From contig MGWH01000001.1 in NCBI GenBank assembly GCA_001800905.1, positions 124,001-188,000 on the forward strand: a stretch of DNA of 64,000 nt. Direction: 5' to 3'. Each line of letters begins with the position of its first letter. Position 1 is the first letter of the stretch. The DNA comes from Flavobacteria bacterium GWA2_35_26. Its GTDB lineage: Bacteria; Bacteroidota; Bacteroidia; Flavobacteriales; Flavobacteriaceae. Positions 15,026 to 23,409 of the stretch are shown one piece after another. The position numbers and the translations under genes are program-made. The notes under the pieces were generated by a model that did not search any database, had not been told where the DNA came from, and saw nothing but the letters and a program-made list of their open reading frames with translations.

Positions 15026-16147
15026 ATGAAGTTTCTAAGCCTGCAAAAAATCGTTCTATTAGTAGTCCTTTGGATGAGTATACCGTTCTGCTTCTCGCAA
15101 ACAACTCCCCTTTCGAAAGAAGCTAAAATAAGTGTACTGACTTGTGGCACCAGCAACGAAATTTATGCCTTATTCGGCCATACCGCCATTCGAGTAAACG
15201 ATCCAGCTAACGGAATGGATGTGGTGTATAATTATGGCGCTTTTGATTTTGGTACTTCGAATTTTGCGTTAAAATTTGTCAAAGGCAACCTACAGTATTT
15301 CGCTGTTGCCAATTCGTATGCCGATTTTATTGCCAATTATAACTACGAAAAACGGTCTGTTTACGAACAAGAATTGCGTATTACGGCCTTACAAAAAGAA
15401 AAACTAGTCGCCTTACTCAACGAATCCTTATTACTAGAAAATCGCGAATACACCTATAAATTCATTGATCAAAACTGCACTTCGATGGCGGTGGAAGTTA
15501 TCAATAGAGCGCTTGATCAGGAAGTTATTGTGAAAAAAGGCGATACTATTTCGACCTACAGAAGCATCTTGTATCCGTATTTTAATAATCATTTTTACGA
15601 ACAGTTAGGAACGAGTGTCATTTTTGGCACCAAAACGGATCAAGCTGGAACTGCTATTTTTCTTCCTTTTGAATTAAAAGAAAGTTTGAATCAAATTCAA
15701 TTGAACCAACAACCAATTGTAAAACAAAACAACACACTTTTGGAATATGAACCCGAAACGAATTCGTCTTGGTGGAACAATCCCTATACCTACTTATTGT
15801 TTTTGGGATGCATCCTACTTCTAAATAAAAAATGGAGTGATACGCTTTATTTAGCTAGTATGGGAATTTTGGGAATCGCATTTACCATTTTAGGGCTCTA
15901 CTCTACCCATTTAGAACTGGGCAACAACTACAATACCTTGGTGTTCAATCCCGCTTTGATCGCCTTAGTCGCGTTTGCCAAAGCCAAAAACAAAAAAGGC
16001 GTCCAATTCACTTTTTGGTTCAATTGCATTGCATTAGTACTCTATGCTATAGTGCTGACTACTAAAGTACATCTTTGGATTGTAACTCCTTTAATCATTA
16101 CCAATGGGGTCATTCTAGCGCGACGTTACTGGAAAAAAGAAGTGTAA
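15026..16147 (+). CDS. DUF4105 domain membrane protein
   Basis: The 373-aa protein has a signal peptide (VVLWMSIPFCFSQTTPLS, cut after about residue 25), then a DUF4105-like domain with CGTSNEIYALFGHTAIRVND and a conserved FIDQNCTSMAVEVI segment (His and Cys residues that could be catalytic, in the manner of NlpC/P60-like folds; inferred). The last third has four to five hydrophobic helices, starting at YTYLLFLGCILLL. It is probably an envelope protein with a periplasmic N-terminal domain. The substrate is unknown. It is a single gene with its own promoter. Confidence 0.82.
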   Translation: MKFLSLQKIVLLVVLWMSIPFCFSQTTPLSKEAKISVLTCGTSNEIYALFGHTAIRVNDPANGMDVVYNYGAFDFGTSNFALKFVKGNLQYFAVANSYADFIANYNYEKRSVYEQELRITALQKEKLVALLNESLLLENREYTYKFIDQNCTSMAVEVINRALDQEVIVKKGDTISTYRSILYPYFNNHFYEQLGTSVIFGTKTDQAGTAIFLPFELKESLNQIQLNQQPIVKQNNTLLEYEPETNSSWWNNPYTYLLFLGCILLLNKKWSDTLYLASMGILGIAFTILGLYSTHLELGNNYNTLVFNPALIALVAFAKAKNKKGVQFTFWFNCIALVLYAIVLTTKVHLWIVTPLIITNGVILARRYWKKEV

Positions 16148-16186
16148 TTTACGAGGTACGATATTCGATTTACGATTTACGATTTC
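16148..16186. repeat. Degenerate 7-nt array at the 3' end of the SGNH gene
   Basis: Consecutive heptamers CGAGGTA, CGATATT, CGATTTA, CGATTTA, CGATTTC are read on the plus strand; the unit is the reverse complement of AATCGTA seen at other gene ends. The array contains the stop codon of the minus-strand SGNH gene (16177-16179). Confidence 0.7.
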
Positions 16187-17058
16187 CCAAAGAAATCTTT
16201 CAATATAATCTTGGTGAACATTCGAGCGCCTTCGTCGTTCAAATGACCACAGGAAGAAAAATACTGGTCCCCTTCTACGGCTTTTTCATAATTGTGAATC
16301 TCCGGATATTTTGATTTCACTCTGTCAAAATAATCCATTCCTTTTACGTTAGAACACATAGGCGTCATCAAGGCAATCAATTCGATATTGTTTGCTTTAC
16401 AAATGGCTTTGATCTCTTTGTAATAGCGATTGTCCAAAGGTTTCATCTTGTGAATATCATTTTTCATATTCCCCTTTTTCTTCCCGCCTAGAGGATGATA
16501 GCCTAAGTTATCCAAGTAGTTCGTTGGTACTTGTCGCCAACTGCGGTTCATTTCGCGAAAGCCAATTTTGGCATCAAAAGCCAGATAACGATAAAACGGA
16601 ATATAATACAACTTCCAAAAATCTTGCTCCACTGAGAAATGATCTTTGATAATTTGCGAGTCGTGCAGATAGGGTAAAAATTGCGCTGATATACCGGCGT
16701 CTCTTGTTTCGTTAGCCAAATTCATATCGGTTTCCAAAATCAATTTTTTGATTACAAACTTACGTTCCACCATTAATTTCAACAATAACGACGCTTCAAA
16801 CAAATGCGAAGCACTCATACCGTAATTGAACGTCTTGATTCCTTTTTCTTCAAATAAAGGGGCTACAAAATGATTGTTGGCACGAGACGAACCTAAAAAA
16901 ACTACATCATACTGTTGCGGACTTGCGTGATAGACGTATTCGATTTTACCTCTAGTAGAAGACTGTTGGAAAATGGTGGTATACCCCCAATCCAAAACTA
17001 CGGCCAGTAGGAGTATTGCAATCAGAATAAAGACTATAAGACGGCTAAATTGTTTCAT
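16177..17058 (-). CDS. SGNH-type acyltransferase partner protein
   Basis: The 293-aa protein has an N-terminal membrane anchor (LIVFILIAILLLAVVLDWGY) and a periplasmic SGNH-like domain. The nucleophile block VVFLGSSRANNHFV is near residue 55 and the C-terminal Asp/His block CGHLNDEGARMF is near residue 275. It resembles the DltD/AlgX-like partners that receive an acyl group from an MBOAT protein and place it on an extracytoplasmic polymer. Its ATG overlaps the MBOAT gene stop by one base, so the two are coupled. The acceptor (LPS, capsule or other glycan) is unknown. Confidence 0.75.
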   Translation of the reverse strand: MKQFSRLIVFILIAILLLAVVLDWGYTTIFQQSSTRGKIEYVYHASPQQYDVVFLGSSRANNHFVAPLFEEKGIKTFNYGMSASHLFEASLLLKLMVERKFVIKKLILETDMNLANETRDAGISAQFLPYLHDSQIIKDHFSVEQDFWKLYYIPFYRYLAFDAKIGFREMNRSWRQVPTNYLDNLGYHPLGGKKKGNMKNDIHKMKPLDNRYYKEIKAICKANNIELIALMTPMCSNVKGMDYFDRVKSKYPEIHNYEKAVEGDQYFSSCGHLNDEGARMFTKIILKDFFGKS

Positions 17059-18491
17059 TAAAATTGAAAATAAATAAATTCTTTATAATCTGAAAAAGTA
17101 CCTAAAGCCAAAATAGCAGCCAAACACAACACTAATTTCAAACTACTGTACTTTCCTGAAATGGGTTCGACCTTAGTTCTAGAATTCCATTCCACCACCA
17201 CAAAAGCAACAATTAAAAAGAGTAATTCGTAATTGTATCGTTGGTTTTTCAAGAATTGAGAGGTGAAATGTTGATCGGTGAAAATTTGTTGAATGTAACG
17301 CAATGCTTGGCTAATCGAACTCGCTCGGAAGAAAATCCAAGCTAAACAACTCAACATAAAGGTCATTAAAATACTACCAAAAACGCGAACCGATTCCCAA
17401 TTGCGTTGCAATACCACCGTTTCCATATTGGTCCGATTGCGTTGTAAAAGTAGCAAAGGCAGAAAATAAATAGCATTAATTAATCCCCAAGCGATAAAAG
17501 TCCAATTGGCACCATGCCAAAAACCACTAACCAGGAAAATAATAAAGGTGTTTCGAATTTTCATTCCCATACCGCCACTACTCCCACCTAACGGAATGTA
17601 CAAATAGTCACGAAACCATGACGATAGCGAAATGTGCCAACGACGCCAAAACTCAGCTATATCTCTGGAGAAATAGGGATAATTAAAATTGCGCAATAAG
17701 TCAATCCCGAACAACTTGGACATTCCTAAAGCCATATCCGAATAGCCCGAAAAATCACCGTATATCTGGAACGCAAAATAGACGGCTCCCAAAATCAACG
17801 ACAGGGAATTCATGGACGAATGATAATCAAAAATAGCATTAGCGTATGTCGCACAAGTATCCGCAATAACTACTTTTTTGACCAATCCCCATAGAAATTG
17901 GTACACGCCTTCTTGGGCCTTTTCAAAATCGAAATGGCGTTTGATTTTTACTTGAGGCAATAAATGCGTAGCGCGTTCAATAGGCCCAGCCACTAACAAG
18001 GGAAAGTAACTCACAAAAAGGGAATAGTCCACAAAATTCGTTTCGGCCTTAATGCGTTTCAAATAAATATCGATCACATAGGACAAACCGTGGAAAGTAT
18101 AAAACGAAATTCCAACAGGCAATACGACATTCAGTAACAACGGACTAGTTGATAAGCCAACCGCATTCAACGATTCAGAAAGTGAACTGGCGAAAAAGTT
18201 ATAGTATTTGAAAACCCCTAAAAAACCGAGATTCACGATGATACTCAACCAAAACCAAAATTTCCTACCCCATTCGGTTTTGCCTTTTTCAATTCGGAGA
18301 CCGGTGTAATAATCCAAGAAGGTAGAGAAAACCAACAAAAACAAAAACCGCCAATCCCAACAGGAATAAAAGTAATAACTCGCCACAATCAATACTGCAT
18401 TCTGACTGGCTTTGTTTTTATTAAAAACAAACCAATACAACACAAATACAATGGGTAAAAAAACCGCAAAGGACAACGAGTTAAAAAACAT
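17058..18491 (-). CDS. MBOAT family O-acyltransferase (AlgI/DltB type)
   Basis: The 477-aa polytopic membrane protein begins MFFNSLSFAVFLPIVFVLYW and has about ten hydrophobic segments. The family histidine is in SGFWHGANWTFIAWG, preceded by WRRWHISLSSWFRDYLYIPL, both AlgI-like hallmarks. It would move acyl groups, usually acetyl, across the inner membrane for O-acylation of an exported glycan or polymer. The 1-bp overlap with the SGNH gene makes a two-gene unit. It lies beyond the capD terminator and is probably transcribed separately from the polysaccharide locus. Confidence 0.92.
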   Translation of the reverse strand: MFFNSLSFAVFLPIVFVLYWFVFNKNKASQNAVLIVASYYFYSCWDWRFLFLLVFSTFLDYYTGLRIEKGKTEWGRKFWFWLSIIVNLGFLGVFKYYNFFASSLSESLNAVGLSTSPLLLNVVLPVGISFYTFHGLSYVIDIYLKRIKAETNFVDYSLFVSYFPLLVAGPIERATHLLPQVKIKRHFDFEKAQEGVYQFLWGLVKKVVIADTCATYANAIFDYHSSMNSLSLILGAVYFAFQIYGDFSGYSDMALGMSKLFGIDLLRNFNYPYFSRDIAEFWRRWHISLSSWFRDYLYIPLGGSSGGMGMKIRNTFIIFLVSGFWHGANWTFIAWGLINAIYFLPLLLLQRNRTNMETVVLQRNWESVRVFGSILMTFMLSCLAWIFFRASSISQALRYIQQIFTDQHFTSQFLKNQRYNYELLFLIVAFVVVEWNSRTKVEPISGKYSSLKLVLCLAAILALGTFSDYKEFIYFQF

Positions 18492-18556
18492 AGTTAGTGG
18501 TTTCGAAATTTCAAGCGCGAAATTAAGATATATTCTTTTTACAAACTAATTTTATA

Positions 18557-18598
18557 TACGAGGGACGATTTACGAAGTACGATTTACGATTTACGATA
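18557..18598. repeat. Degenerate 7-nt array
   Basis: After ACGAGGGA the sequence reads CGATTTA, CGAAGTA, CGATTTA, CGATTTA, CGATACA in strict 7-nt phase. It is the same unit and orientation as the array at 16148-16186. Confidence 0.75.
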
Positions 18599-18609
18599 CA
18601 CAAGAAATT

Positions 18610-18645
18610 CCCCTCTTGAGAGGGGCTAGGGGTGTGTTTTTTTTT
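18610..18645. repeat. GC-rich hairpin repeat CCCCTCT-TG-AGAGGGG with T tract
   Basis: A 7-bp stem with a 2-nt loop (18610-18625) is followed by CTAGGGGTGTG and nine Ts. It looks like a plus-strand terminator, but no plus-strand gene reads into it. From memory this string resembles an interspersed intergenic repeat of flavobacterial genomes. Confidence 0.55.
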
Positions 18646-18673
18646 AACTTCTCTATTTTAGTTCAAGTCCGGT

Positions 18674-18717
18674 CGAATCACTGATCACGATTTTCGGTTT
18701 ACGACCCGAGGCAAAGC
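18674..18717. repeat. 7-nt array plus one arm of a 22-nt inverted-repeat pair
   Basis: Units CGAATCA, CTGATCA, CGATTTT, CGGTTTA, CGACCCG are in 7-nt phase. The segment 18696-18717 (GGTTTACGACCCGAGGCAAAGC, partly overlapping) recurs in reverse orientation at 24282-24303 with two differences. Confidence 0.65.
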
Positions 18718-18744
18718 CGAACGGAGCGAAGCTAATTACGAGTC

Positions 18745-18780
18745 AAAAAAAAATCCCTAAAGAACAGTTCTCCAGGGATT
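18745..18780 (-). terminator. Terminator after capD (end of the polysaccharide transcript)
   Basis: On the minus strand AATCCCT and AGGGATT enclose a loop containing a smaller GAAC/GTTC hairpin, followed by a T tract (A-run 18745-18753 on the plus strand). It is 25 nt after the capD stop and is the only strong terminator I see between 18.7 and 64 kb on that strand. Confidence 0.85.
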
Positions 18781-18804
18781 CGTATGCGATTCGTGTACCA
18801 AGTA

Positions 18805-20757
18805 TTACTTATCCAAGACTTCAAAAGCAGAGTTCATACTCTTATACTCAGGTACAATTTTCTTCATTTGGGCCACAATGGCTTCATTATTATAGACCAC
18901 AGAACCCGAAATCAATTCAATAATATCTTGATGTAATTCTTCAAATTCTTCTTCAATTTCCTGAGCGATCATGATTTTTTCATGGTGAGTCGGAATCGTT
19001 TTTGAATTGTCGTTCAATAATTCCTCGTATAATTTTTCACCTGGTCGAAGTCCTACAATGTCAATTTTAATGTCCACATTCGGAATAAAACCAGCTAGTT
19101 TGATCATCTTCTCAGCCAAGTCATAAATCTTAACCGGTTTGCCCATATCAAAAATATAGATCTCGCCTCCATTACCCATGGCACCGGCTTCCAATACCAA
19201 TTGACAAGCTTCAGGAATCGTCATAAAATAACGGATTATATCTCTATGAGTGATCGTAAGTGGCCCACCATCGGCAATTTGTTTGGTAAACAAAGGCACT
19301 ACCGAACCGTTGGATCCTAATACATTCCCAAAACGAGTGGTGATGAATTTAGTGGCTGCTCCATTATTTTGTTGCATTTGTTTCCATTGTAACGACTGAA
19401 CGTACTTTTCAGCAATACGTTTACTAGCCCCCATTACATTGGATGGGTTTACCGCTTTATCAGTGGAGACCATCACAAATTTGTCAGCTCCATATTTACA
19501 CGATAGATCAGCTAAATTTTTAGTCCCTTTCACATTAGTGATAATCGCCTGAGCTGGATTCTCTTCCATCAAAGGAACGTGTTTGTAGGCAGCTGCATGG
19601 TACACCACTTGAGGTTGGTAAGTTGAAAAAACAGACTCCATGGCTTTACGACTACGCACATCGGCAATGACACTAAAAATTTCAGTGCTTGATTCCAACG
19701 CATTGGTCTCTAAAGTAAGATCGTGCAAAGGTGTTTCGGCTTGATCTACCATAATCAACTTAGCCGGTTCAAAGCTCAATACTTGTCGAACAATTTCACT
19801 TCCAATAGAACCCGCTGCACCCGTAATTAAAATCGTTTTGCCTTTTAATTGCTTGGTGATGGATTTATCATCTAAAATAATCGGCTTGCGATCCAATAAA
19901 TCCTCAATCTGAATGTTTTTAATTTTCTGAGAAATCTCTTTTTGGTTCTCCCAGTTGGTAATCAAAGGCACCGTAAATACCTTGTAATTGAATTCCAAAC
20001 ATTGGTCTACAATTTGGATTTGTTCTTCTTTGCTTAAGCTTTTATCAGCAATGATAACACCTTCGGCACCAATAGATCGCAACAAGGCAGGTAATTTTTT
20101 CTTTTGTGCCAAAATGGGCAAATCCAACATACGTTTGGAGGTATTTTGGTTGTGGTGATCCACAAAACCAATCACCTTAAAACGAGCTGGGGTTTCAAAA
20201 TTTAAGGCATTGGCTACAGAAATTGCATTGGCATCGGTACCATAAATAATTACGCGAACCAATTTATTTTTGGAAGAATCAGAGAAATAGAGTTCGAAAG
20301 TACGCTTGACTATCACACGGTACAAGAACAAACCGCAAAAAGTGAAAACTATATTAACAAACAAGGCCGTATTTAAAAAGGCTTTGTCCTCAAAGTTCCA
20401 CTCATAAATCAGATTAAAAATCAGGAAGAAAACTAAAATCGAGACCTGTGAAAATAACAATTTCACAGCATCGATGTAAGAAGAGTGACGAATAATACCC
20501 GAATACGTTCGGAACAACCAGAACGAAAAGACGTTCATGACCAAAAAGAAAAATAACAATTCTTTCCAGAAAGGTGTCAGCACAAAGTTCAGACCAGTAC
20601 CTCTGAACAACAAAAAACTAAACAAACAGGAGGCAATTAACACCCCAAAATCAATAGATAAAATGATCCAACGAGGTAGATAATTCAAACTACTAATACT
20701 GAATCTCAGATTTTCTCTAGAAAAAAAAGAAGTGGATGTAGTTTTATTTGCAGGCAT
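18805..20757 (-). CDS. Membrane-bound nucleotide-sugar 4,6-dehydratase, CapD/WbpM type
   Basis: The 650-aa protein has four N-terminal membrane helices (IILSIDFGVLIASCLFSFLL onward), a CoA-binding-like middle domain (VIIYGTDANAISVANAL), and a C-terminal SDR domain with ILITGAAGSIGSEIVRQVL. The active-site region reads VNPSNVMGASKR, i.e. Met instead of the usual Tyr, as in WbpM-type long dehydratases. It probably converts UDP-GlcNAc to the 4-keto-6-deoxy intermediate for QuiNAc or FucNAc. ATG 20757 (MPANKTTS) is preferred over the TTG at 20769. It is the last gene before the locus terminator; the SDR and sugar transferase at 26-28 kb are likely partners. Confidence 0.92.
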   Translation of the reverse strand: MPANKTTSTSFFSRENLRFSISSLNYLPRWIILSIDFGVLIASCLFSFLLFRGTGLNFVLTPFWKELLFFFLVMNVFSFWLFRTYSGIIRHSSYIDAVKLLFSQVSILVFFLIFNLIYEWNFEDKAFLNTALFVNIVFTFCGLFLYRVIVKRTFELYFSDSSKNKLVRVIIYGTDANAISVANALNFETPARFKVIGFVDHHNQNTSKRMLDLPILAQKKKLPALLRSIGAEGVIIADKSLSKEEQIQIVDQCLEFNYKVFTVPLITNWENQKEISQKIKNIQIEDLLDRKPIILDDKSITKQLKGKTILITGAAGSIGSEIVRQVLSFEPAKLIMVDQAETPLHDLTLETNALESSTEIFSVIADVRSRKAMESVFSTYQPQVVYHAAAYKHVPLMEENPAQAIITNVKGTKNLADLSCKYGADKFVMVSTDKAVNPSNVMGASKRIAEKYVQSLQWKQMQQNNGAATKFITTRFGNVLGSNGSVVPLFTKQIADGGPLTITHRDIIRYFMTIPEACQLVLEAGAMGNGGEIYIFDMGKPVKIYDLAEKMIKLAGFIPNVDIKIDIVGLRPGEKLYEELLNDNSKTIPTHHEKIMIAQEIEEEFEELHQDIIELISGSVVYNNEAIVAQMKKIVPEYKSMNSAFEVLDK

Positions 20758-20819
20758 ATGACTATTCAAACAACTTTGATTTTATAACAACTTTATCAAA
20801 CGGTTACGAATGATAGACT

Positions 20820-20827
20820 CAAAAGTA
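20820..20827 (-). promoter_or_regulatory. -7 box TACTTTTG upstream of capD
   Basis: An exact TAnnTTTG match on the minus strand, about 63 nt before ATG 20757. It suggests capD can be transcribed separately from rmlA, which ends 55 nt upstream of it. Confidence 0.45.
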
Positions 20828-20882
20828 AACAAATATTTGTAAGTAAAAGAATATTATTTTGGTATTATAAATTGTTTATTAT

Positions 20883-21752
20883 TTATACCTTAAACTTTAA
20901 CAATCCTAATAGATAGTCTCCATAACCCGACTTACGTAGGGGTTCGGCTATGGCTTTCAGTTGGTCTGTTGAGATAAATCCTTGGCGCCAAGCGATTTCT
21001 TCAATACAACCCACTTTCAAACCTTGACGTTCTTCCAATACCTGAACAAATTGTCCCGCTTGCATCAAACTAGCAAAAGTTCCCGTGTCCAACCAAGCGG
21101 TTCCACGACTTAAAATACCCACTTTTAGTTTGCCTTGTTTCAAGTATTCTTTGTTCACATCGGTAATCTCGTATTCACCACGAGCAGAAGGCTGAATATT
21201 CTTTGCAATCTCTACTACTGAATTGTCATAAAAATACAAACCGGGTACCGCATAGTTCGATTTGGGCTCCAATGGTTTTTCTTCAATAGAAAGCGCTTTC
21301 AAATCGGCATCAAATTCCACTACTCCATAACGCTCCGGATCCGAAACGTGGTAGGCAAATACCACTCCACCATCGGGCTTCGTATTGGATTGTAATAATT
21401 CTTGCATATGGGCCCCAAAGAAAATATTATCTCCTAAAACTAGCGCTACCGAATCGTCACCAATAAAATCAGCGCCAATCACAAAAGCTTGCGCCAATCC
21501 ATTCGGAACGGCTTGCTCTGCATAACTAAATTGGCAACCAATTTGTGATCCATCGCCCAACAACTTTTGAAAATTAGGCAAATCATGAGGCGTTGAAATA
21601 ATCAAAATCTCATGTATCCCCGCCATCATCAAAGTCGACAATGGGTAATAAATCATGGGTTTGTCATAAACAGGCATCATTTGCTTGCTCATGGCTAAAG
21701 TCAAGGGATGCAATCGTGTACCGGATCCACCGGCGAGTATAATTCCTTTCAT
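20883..21752 (-). CDS. rmlA: Glucose-1-phosphate thymidylyltransferase
   Basis: The 289-aa enzyme makes dTDP-glucose, the first step to dTDP-L-rhamnose. The nucleotidyltransferase signature [20 protein letters not shown] is at the N-terminus, with [15 protein letters not shown] and the product-binding [11 protein letters not shown] further on. The length matches RmlA. It belongs to a dispersed rml set (rmlA, rmlB, rmlD, rmlC on one strand) interrupted by two unrelated genes. Confidence 0.96.
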   Translation of the reverse strand: MKGIILAGGSGTRLHPLTLAMSKQMMPVYDKPMIYYPLSTLMMAGIHEILIISTPHDLPNFQKLLGDGSQIGCQFSYAEQAVPNGLAQAFVIGADFIGDDSVALVLGDNIFFGAHMQELLQSNTKPDGGVVFAYHVSDPERYGVVEFDADLKALSIEEKPLEPKSNYAVPGLYFYDNSVVEIAKNIQPSARGEYEITDVNKEYLKQGKLKVGILSRGTAWLDTGTFASLMQAGQFVQVLEERQGLKVGCIEEIAWRQGFISTDQLKAIAEPLRKSGYGDYLLGLLKFKV

Positions 21753-21767
21753 ATGTGTTTAAATTTT

Positions 21768-21812
21768 ACGAATTTTCGCGAATTTTGCGAATTAAACTAA
21801 TTACTCGAATTA
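21768..21812. repeat. Short AATTTTCGCG-type repeats at the GxxExxY 3' end
   Basis: AATTTTCGCG and AATTTTGCGA follow one another in 10-nt phase, then AATTAAACTAATTACTCGAA. The run reaches the stop codon of the GxxExxY gene (21810-21812). It is similar in style to the 7-nt arrays but has a different period. Confidence 0.5.
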
Positions 21813-22208
21813 GTCTAATTTTTTTTGATTTACTATTCTTTTATAAGTTAGGGATGGGGTGCCAAAATTAATCAGCATTCCCAACTCCATATTGGTGCAT
21901 TTTAAATAATTCTGCAGTTGCGCATAAAATACCGAAGGTATCTGAGTTACTGCTTTCAATTCCACAATGATGCTGTCATAGCAAACAAAATCGGCTCTAT
22001 AGTGCTTTTTTAATTGTACTCCTTCGTAATACAAATCCAATTTCACTTGTCTTTTGTAGGGGATATTTTGAACAATAAACTCTTTTTCAATCACCTCTTC
22101 ATAGACTGCTTCTAGAAATCCAGGACCTAATGCTCGATGTACTTTCATACAAGCACCTACGATTGCATAGCTTTCGTCTTTGTAAATTATTTTGGAGGGG
22201 GCATCCAT
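21810..22208 (-). CDS. GxxExxY family protein
   Basis: The 132-aa soluble protein contains the family name motif as GPGFLEAVYEEVIEKEF, plus YRADFVCYDSIIVELKAV, which resembles the core of PD-(D/E)XK nuclease-like folds (D in RADFV, E-x-K in ELKAV). GxxExxY proteins are common in Bacteroidota, often near polysaccharide loci, and have no established function. It sits between rmlA and rmlB on the same strand and has no role in rhamnose synthesis, so it looks like an insertion that kept the operon readable. Confidence 0.88.
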   Translation of the reverse strand: MDAPSKIIYKDESYAIVGACMKVHRALGPGFLEAVYEEVIEKEFIVQNIPYKRQVKLDLYYEGVQLKKHYRADFVCYDSIIVELKAVTQIPSVFYAQLQNYLKCTNMELGMLINFGTPSLTYKRIVNQKKLD

Positions 22209-22210
22209 AT

Positions 22211-22250
22211 TTAATTCGTTTAATTCGCGATAATTCGTCTTTTAATTCGC
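22211..22250. repeat. TTAATTCG repeats at the rmlB 3' end
   Basis: Four copies of (T/A)TAATTCG at 22211, 22220, 22230 and 22242, spaced 9-12 nt. The last copy contains the rmlB stop codon (22242-22244). Confidence 0.6.
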
Positions 22251-23291
22251 GTATTGTTTTTCATAGTAGGATGCATACGCTCCCGAGGTCACGTTATCCA
22301 ACCAGTTTTGATTGTCCAAATACCAATTCACGGTGCGCTCCAATCCTTCTTCAAAGGTAACGGATGGTTTCCAACCCAACTCTTTGTTGATTTTGGTGGC
22401 ATCAATCGCATAACGTAAATCGTGTCCCGGGCGGTCTTTGACGTAGGTAATCAATTGAGCCGAGGTTCCTGCTGGTCGACCTAGTTTGTCGTCCATGATT
22501 TGGCACAACAATTTCACCAAATCAATGTTCTGCCATTCGTTGAAGCCTCCAATGTTGTAGGTATCGTGATTCACTCCTTTGTGGAAAACCAAATCAATCG
22601 CAACGGCATGGTCTTCTACAAATAACCAATCTCGAGTGTATTTTCCATCGCCATAGACTGGCAAAGGTTTGTTGTGAATGATATTATTAATAAACAACGG
22701 AATTAATTTCTCTGGAAAATGAAACGGACCGTAATTGTTGGAGCAATTGGTCAACACATAAGGCAAACCATAGGTCTCACCATAGGCGCGCACAAAATGA
22801 TCTGAACTCGCTTTCGAAGCCGAGTACGGTGAATTCGGGTCGTAAGCAGTAGTTTCAGTAAACAAACCTTCGGCACCCAAACTACCATAGACCTCATCGG
22901 TACTAATGTGGTAAAAACGTTTCCCTTCCATATTGTCTTTCCAAATGGTTTTGGCTGCATTCAGCAAATTCATGGTTCCAATGACATTGGTTTTCACAAA
23001 AGCCAAAGGATCCGTAATCGAACGATCTACATGCGATTCGGCTGCCAAATGCAACACCCCATCAAATTGGTGTTCCGCAAACAAAGCATCAATAAACGGA
23101 GCATCCACAATATCTCCTTTTACAAAAGTATAGTTGGGCGCTTTTTCAATATCGGCAATATTCTCTAAATTTCCTGCATAGGTCAAGGCATCCAAATTAT
23201 AAATATGGTAATCTGGATACTGATTCACAAATCGTCTCACTACATGAGACCCAATAAATCCGGCACCGCCGGTGATTAGTATTTTTTTCAT
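22242..23291 (-). CDS. rmlB: dTDP-glucose 4,6-dehydratase
   Basis: The 349-aa SDR enzyme converts dTDP-glucose to dTDP-4-keto-6-deoxyglucose. It has the NAD-binding motif ILITGGAGFIGSHVVRRFV, the HISTDEVYGSLG segment and the catalytic YSASKASSDH (YxxxK). Full length for RmlB. Its final residues and stop are encoded by the TTAATTCG repeats. It lies between the GxxExxY gene and rmlD. Confidence 0.96.
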   Translation of the reverse strand: MKKILITGGAGFIGSHVVRRFVNQYPDYHIYNLDALTYAGNLENIADIEKAPNYTFVKGDIVDAPFIDALFAEHQFDGVLHLAAESHVDRSITDPLAFVKTNVIGTMNLLNAAKTIWKDNMEGKRFYHISTDEVYGSLGAEGLFTETTAYDPNSPYSASKASSDHFVRAYGETYGLPYVLTNCSNNYGPFHFPEKLIPLFINNIIHNKPLPVYGDGKYTRDWLFVEDHAVAIDLVFHKGVNHDTYNIGGFNEWQNIDLVKLLCQIMDDKLGRPAGTSAQLITYVKDRPGHDLRYAIDATKINKELGWKPSVTFEEGLERTVNWYLDNQNWLDNVTSGAYASYYEKQYAN

Positions 23292-23307
23292 TCTATTTGT
23301 TTTATTG

Positions 23308-23331
23308 CCACTAAGTCACTAGGGCACTAAG
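23308..23331. repeat. CACTAAG-type short repeat
   Basis: CCACTAAGTCACTAGGGCACTAAG contains three CACTA(A/G) units in the rmlB/rmlD gap. It is directly upstream of rmlB and contains no recognisable promoter. Confidence 0.45.
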
Positions 23332-23379
23332 TTTATAATTACGATTAAGAAATTAGTGAAATTATATTCTTCTAATTTG

Positions 23380-23409
23380 TGTGAATTCGCATCAATTCGT
23401 GTCAATTCG
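23380..23409. repeat. Three 10-nt repeats at the rmlD 3' end
   Basis: TGTGAATTCG, CATCAATTCG, TGTCAATTCG run in exact 10-nt phase. The stop codon and the last residues of RmlD (RIDTN) are encoded within them. Confidence 0.65.

Larger units (their letters stand above)
18492..18804. other. Intergenic stretch of repeats between the MBOAT gene and capD
   Basis: No coding sequence is visible in this 313-nt gap. It holds a 7-nt array, a GC-rich hairpin repeat, a second 7-nt array with a 22-nt inverted-repeat partner at 24.3 kb, and the terminator of the minus-strand polysaccharide locus; these are listed separately. I see no exact TAnnTTTG box for the MBOAT gene; TTAGTTTG near 18545 (minus strand) is one base away. 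Confidence 0.75.

Noticed and set aside
18610-18645. Functional plus-strand terminator
   Set aside because: Hairpin plus T tract look right, but no plus-strand gene precedes it; treated as an interspersed repeat.
18745-18780. Attenuator or riboswitch near capD
   Set aside because: The hairpin follows the capD stop and has a simple terminator form with T tract on the minus strand.
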